Part shown: positions 5,406 through 7,854 of the stretch, one piece after another
Layout: every line of letters starts with the position of its first letter
Position numbering within the stretch: position 1 is the first letter of the stretch
NCBI GenBank assembly: GCA_030432455.1
Contig: JAUIHC010000127.1
Span: forward strand, 1-7,854
Reading direction: 5' to 3'
Length of the DNA stretch: 7,854 nucleotides
Source of the DNA: Phycisphaerae bacterium
GTDB taxonomy: Bacteria > Planctomycetota > Phycisphaerae > Phycisphaerales > SM1A02
Position numbers and translations under genes: made by a program
Notes under the pieces: generated by a model
Database searches by the model: none
Told to the model about the DNA's origin: nothing
What the model saw: only the letters and a program-made list of their open reading frames with translations

Positions 5406-7006
5406 CGACGCCTGCCGTCTTCGACGCCATCGGCTGGGCGGTGGTTCATTCGCTGTGGCAGGGTCTCCTGATCGGTGGCGTCGTTCTTCTGTTCCTGCAC
5501 GCATACCGAATGCGTTCCGCGTCCCTTCGGCACGCGACGTCATTCCTCGGCCTCCTCGCCATGCTGTTCGCCTTCGCGGCGACGACGACGCTGATGCTCG
5601 TCGAGAGCACCGACACGACGTCGCACGTCGTCGCATCGACCACGACGAGCGACACGCTCGCGACGACCGATTCGGCCAAGGGCATGACGAGAGTCGAGCG
5701 AGGCACCGCGGTCTCATCGGCCGCGAGCGCAGCAGCCAACCGCGCACTGGCATGGCTCCCCGGCCTGATCGCCTGGATCTGGCTCGCGGGCGTGGGCCTG
5801 ATGACGATCCGACTGTCCGGCCAGTGGTGCTGGACGCGCCGGATCCGAAGTCGTGACACCCAGCCGGTCGACGCGGCCTGGCAGTCGATCTTCGAGTCGC
5901 TCAAGGCGCGATGCGGGGTGGACGATCGGGTCCGCCTGCTGGTCAGCCGAGCCATCGACTCGCCCATGGCGGTCGGTTGGCTCCACCCGATGATCCTCGT
6001 GCCGGCATCCGCCTTCACGGCGCTCGATCCCGAGCAACTCCGGACGATTCTGGTCCACGAACTCCACCACCTCGCTCGCCGGGACCACCTGCTGAACATG
6101 GTGCAGGCCGTGATCGAGGTCGTCCTCTTCTTTCATCCGGTCGCCTGGTGGCTGTCGCGGCAGGTTCGCATCGAGCGCGAGTTCCGCTGCGACGACGCCA
6201 CGCTCGAAGTCACCGATTCGCCGCGTTCCCTCGCCGAGGCGCTGCTCGCCCTCGAATCGCTTCGCACGCTCAACCACACTCGGCCGAGCCTCCAACTCGC
6301 CGCCACTGGAGGATCCCTCATGCATCGCATCACTCGACTCACCAGTTCCAACCCGAAGACGACCACCCGGGCGGGATGGCGGATCCTCTCCGCCTCGACG
6401 ATCCTCGCCGTCGCCGGCGCTTCGGTCGCCGCGACGAGTCTCGAATCCCCCGCCGCCTCCCAGCCCCAGGTGCAGACCATGGGTACGAAACTCCGCAAGC
6501 AGGTCACCGCGGACGAGATGACCGCCGAGGACGCCAAAGCCAAGTACGAGGCCGCCAAGGCGAAGATGTGGCGTCGCCCCGGCATGGCCGAGAAGAAGAA
6601 CGCCGAGGGCGAACCCCAAGAGTCGCCGAACCTCGCGACGCTGAAGGCCGCCATCGAGGAGCGACTCAAGGCGTTGGGTGTGGAACTCCACGAGCAGGTC
6701 GCCGCGGGTGAGATGACCGCCGAGGACGCCAAGGCCAAGTACGACGCCGCCGAAGAGAAGATGTGGCGTCGCTACCGCATGGCCGAGGAGAAGGTCGGCA
6801 AGGGCGATCGCCGGGATTCGCCGGACCGCGATGAGTTGAAGATCGCGATCGAGGAGCGGTTGCAGACCATGGGCATGGAACTCCGCAGGCAGGTCGCCGC
6901 CGGCCACATGACCGCCGAGGACGCCAAGGCCAAGTACGACGCCGCTGAAGAGAAGATGTGGCGCCGCTACCGACTGGCCGAGGAGAAGGCCGTCGCCGAC
7001 GACTGA
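5402..7006 (+). CDS. M56 (BlaR1/MecR1-type) membrane metalloprotease with C-terminal repeats
   Basis: 534 residues. Hydrophobic segments at about 11-33, 46-67, 116-137, 234-250 and 327-345 are likely membrane-associated. The M56 domain shows SPMAVGWLHPMILVP (187-201), the zinc motif HELHH (219-223) with HLARRDHL after it, HPVAWW (245-250), and Glu260 of E-F-R-C-D as probable third ligand, as in BlaR1. All catalytic residues are present. In BlaR1 a penicillin-binding sensor follows the last membrane helix; here residues 346-534 are instead a charged Ala/Glu/Lys-rich tail made of 65-residue repeats starting at 358, 423 and 488, each holding MTAEDAKAKY and KMWRR. By family analogy the zinc domain is cytoplasmic, acts toward the BlaI-type partner, and the tail is the sensing or partner-binding part. 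The start overlaps the repressor stop by 4 bases. The tail resembles short SHOCT-type 'G-x-I-T-x-E-E' helical motifs; the ligand is unknown. Confidence 0.88.
   Translation: MTTPAVFDAIGWAVVHSLWQGLLIGGVVLLFLHAYRMRSASLRHATSFLGLLAMLFAFAATTTLMLVESTDTTSHVVASTTTSDTLATTDSAKGMTRVERGTAVSSAASAAANRALAWLPGLIAWIWLAGVGLMTIRLSGQWCWTRRIRSRDTQPVDAAWQSIFESLKARCGVDDRVRLLVSRAIDSPMAVGWLHPMILVPASAFTALDPEQLRTILVHELHHLARRDHLLNMVQAVIEVVLFFHPVAWWLSRQVRIEREFRCDDATLEVTDSPRSLAEALLALESLRTLNHTRPSLQLAATGGSLMHRITRLTSSNPKTTTRAGWRILSASTILAVAGASVAATSLESPAASQPQVQTMGTKLRKQVTADEMTAEDAKAKYEAAKAKMWRRPGMAEKKNAEGEPQESPNLATLKAAIEERLKALGVELHEQVAAGEMTAEDAKAKYDAAEEKMWRRYRMAEEKVGKGDRRDSPDRDELKIAIEERLQTMGMELRRQVAAGHMTAEDAKAKYDAAEEKMWRRYRLAEEKAVADD
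6473..7003 (+). repeat. In-frame 195-bp tandem repeats encoding the M56 C-terminal tail
   Basis: Units start at 6473, 6668 and 6863; the third is partial (141 bases). The stretch TGCAGACCATGGG occurs at the start of units 1 and 3, exactly 390 bases apart, while the core GCCGAGGACGCCAA occurs in all three. Units 2 and 3 are nearly identical over the MTAEDAKAKYDAAEEKMWRRYR core at base level, including third positions, so the duplication is fairly recent or kept similar by recombination. Copy number may differ between strains. Confidence 0.9.
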
Positions 7007-7026
7007 TCGGCTGTGCTGAACGACTC

Positions 7027-7074
7027 GCACCGAGACGCCCCGACTCGTCCGAGTCGGGGCGTCTCGTCTTGTGC
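7027..7074 (+). terminator. Strong hairpin after the repressor/M56 operon
   Basis: A perfect 17-bp stem (7031-7047 with 7050-7066) closes on two bases; in practice a 4-base loop would form. The outer GCAC (7027-7030) can also pair with GTGC (7071-7074) across a 4-base TCTT bulge. It begins 20 bases after the M56 stop and ends before the next gene at 7098. The downstream T-run is weak (TCTT), so it may act as a terminator with little U-tract or as a 3' stabiliser. Confidence 0.75.
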
Positions 7075-7097
7075 GTGGGGGCGACTACCATCCGGCC

Positions 7098-7854
7098 ATG
7101 CCCAAGGCCAACCCCTACCGCACCACCGCCGCCGAGCGTCGTCGCCACGAGAAGACCGCCCTCGAAGTCACCAGTCTCCCGACCGCCGCCGGTCGTGAAT
7201 GGCGGGTGCAGGCGTATCTCGACGGGTGGCTCAAGGCGCGGTCCCGCTCGCTCGACTGGACGCGCGACGCTGACGGCAATCTGCTCATCACCCGGAAGAC
7301 CCGCGGTCGTCGCCGCGGCGGGCCGAAGCCGCTGCTCATCACCGCCCACCTCGACCATCCGGCGTTCGTGGTGACCCGCGTGGGGGACGACCGGCGCACG
7401 ATCGACGCCCAGTTCCGGGGCGGCGTCCACGATCCGTACTTCGAGAACGGCCGCGTCGAGTTCCTCGACCGAGACGACACCGCGGTGCGGGGCCGCATCG
7501 TCGAGCTTCGCCCGCCCGACGAGTCATGCCCGTTCAAGACCGTGACGGTGAGACTGTCGCGACGGCACGAGGGGCTCGCGACCGGCGATGTCGGCCGCTG
7601 GGCGTTTCCGGAGCCGAGGATCACGGGTCGCGGCGGGAAGCGCGTCCTGCACACGCATGCGTGCGACGACCTCGCGGCGGCCGCGGCAGCGCTGTGTGCG
7701 TTCGATCGGATCCGGACCCGCAAGGGTCAGGAGCATGTCGGCCTGCTCTTCACCGTCGCCGAGGAGGTCGGCTTCGTCGGCGCGATCGGCGCCGCGACCA
7801 CCGGCCTGGTACCGAAGAACGCCCGACTCGTCTGCCTGGAGAACAGTCGGTCCT
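7098..7854 (+). CDS. M42-like dinuclear-metal aminopeptidase, N-terminal part (runs off right edge)
   Basis: The frame is open for 252 codons to the window edge. Metal-site motifs appear in the family order: LLITAHLDHPAFVV (79-92, first ligand His84 with Asp86), ACDDLAAAAA (188-197, bridging Asp190 and Asp191), and VGLLFTVAEEVGFVGAIGAA (214-233, catalytic Glu222 and ligand Glu223). This pattern, especially HLDHP-x-FVV and EEVG-x-x-GA, matches co-catalytic zinc/cobalt peptidases of family M42 and relatives (M20/M28 clan). Residues 95-175 would be the inserted beta-barrel domain of M42. The usual DDR-x-G after the bridging Asp is DDLAA here, so assignment to a subfamily is open. No signal peptide, so cytoplasmic peptide degradation is likely. 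There is no good Shine-Dalgarno sequence; an in-frame GTG at 7071 sits in the hairpin flank and is less likely. Remaining metal ligands lie beyond the window. Confidence 0.8.
   Translation, partial: MPKANPYRTTAAERRRHEKTALEVTSLPTAAGREWRVQAYLDGWLKARSRSLDWTRDADGNLLITRKTRGRRRGGPKPLLITAHLDHPAFVVTRVGDDRRTIDAQFRGGVHDPYFENGRVEFLDRDDTAVRGRIVELRPPDESCPFKTVTVRLSRRHEGLATGDVGRWAFPEPRITGRGGKRVLHTHACDDLAAAAAALCAFDRIRTRKGQEHVGLLFTVAEEVGFVGAIGAATTGLVPKNARLVCLENSRS

Noticed and set aside
5004..7006. Beta-lactam resistance regulatory pair
   Set aside because: The sensor lacks a penicillin-binding domain and no beta-lactamase or PBP gene is present, so only the family resemblance is reported.
5714..7030. 438-codon minus-strand frame antisense to the M56 gene with Gly/Leu repeats
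   Set aside because: Its repeats are just the complement of the M56 tail repeats, and the opposite frame has the HELHH motif and membrane segments.

Overview
The window is high-GC bacterial DNA that most resembles a planctomycete of the Phycisphaerae type. Three protein-level traits suggest this: a secreted subtilase carrying a dockerin-like Ca-binding repeat pair of the kind common in that group, a BlaI/M56 regulator pair (abundant in planctomycetes), and a LolA-like secreted protein. This assignment is inference; there is no rRNA or marker gene here. I see no tRNA, rRNA, CRISPR array, insertion sequence, phage gene or sign of recent transfer, and base composition is even apart from two intergenic patches.

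Layout. (1) 3-419, minus: 5' part of a LolA-like secreted protein that runs off the left edge. (2) 420-656: divergent intergenic region with a C-free GTG/GTA repeat and a candidate promoter. (3) 657-3587, plus: a 976-residue secreted S8 (subtilisin-type) protease with propeptide, intact catalytic residues, an internal dockerin-like pair and an unrecognised C-terminal region. (4) 3606-4805, minus: RibB (DHBP synthase) fused to a degenerate GTP cyclohydrolase II domain, convergent with the protease with only 18 bases between stops. (5) 4806-5003: divergent control region with two copies of the inverted repeat ACGAA-N4-TTCGT, 42 bp apart. (6) 5004-5405 and 5402-7006, plus: a BlaI-type repressor and an M56 membrane metalloprotease overlapping by 4 bases, followed by a strong hairpin. 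(7) 7098 to the right edge, plus: N-terminal part of an M42-like dinuclear-metal peptidase.

How the genes work together. The clear functional unit is the repressor/M56 pair. By analogy with BlaI/BlaR1 and MecI/MecR1, the membrane metalloprotease senses a signal and leads to inactivation of the repressor, which otherwise shuts its own promoter through the paired operators. The sensor end is not penicillin-binding-protein-like: the region after the last membrane segment consists of three 65-residue charged, probably helical repeats. Because ribB diverges from the same control region it could be co-regulated, but nothing shows this directly. The other genes look like independent housekeeping or secretory functions.

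Most worth a second look: the paired operators, the repeat-bearing M56 sensor, the RibB with a changed metal ligand and a dead partner domain, and the GTA microsatellite between the divergent secreted-protein genes.
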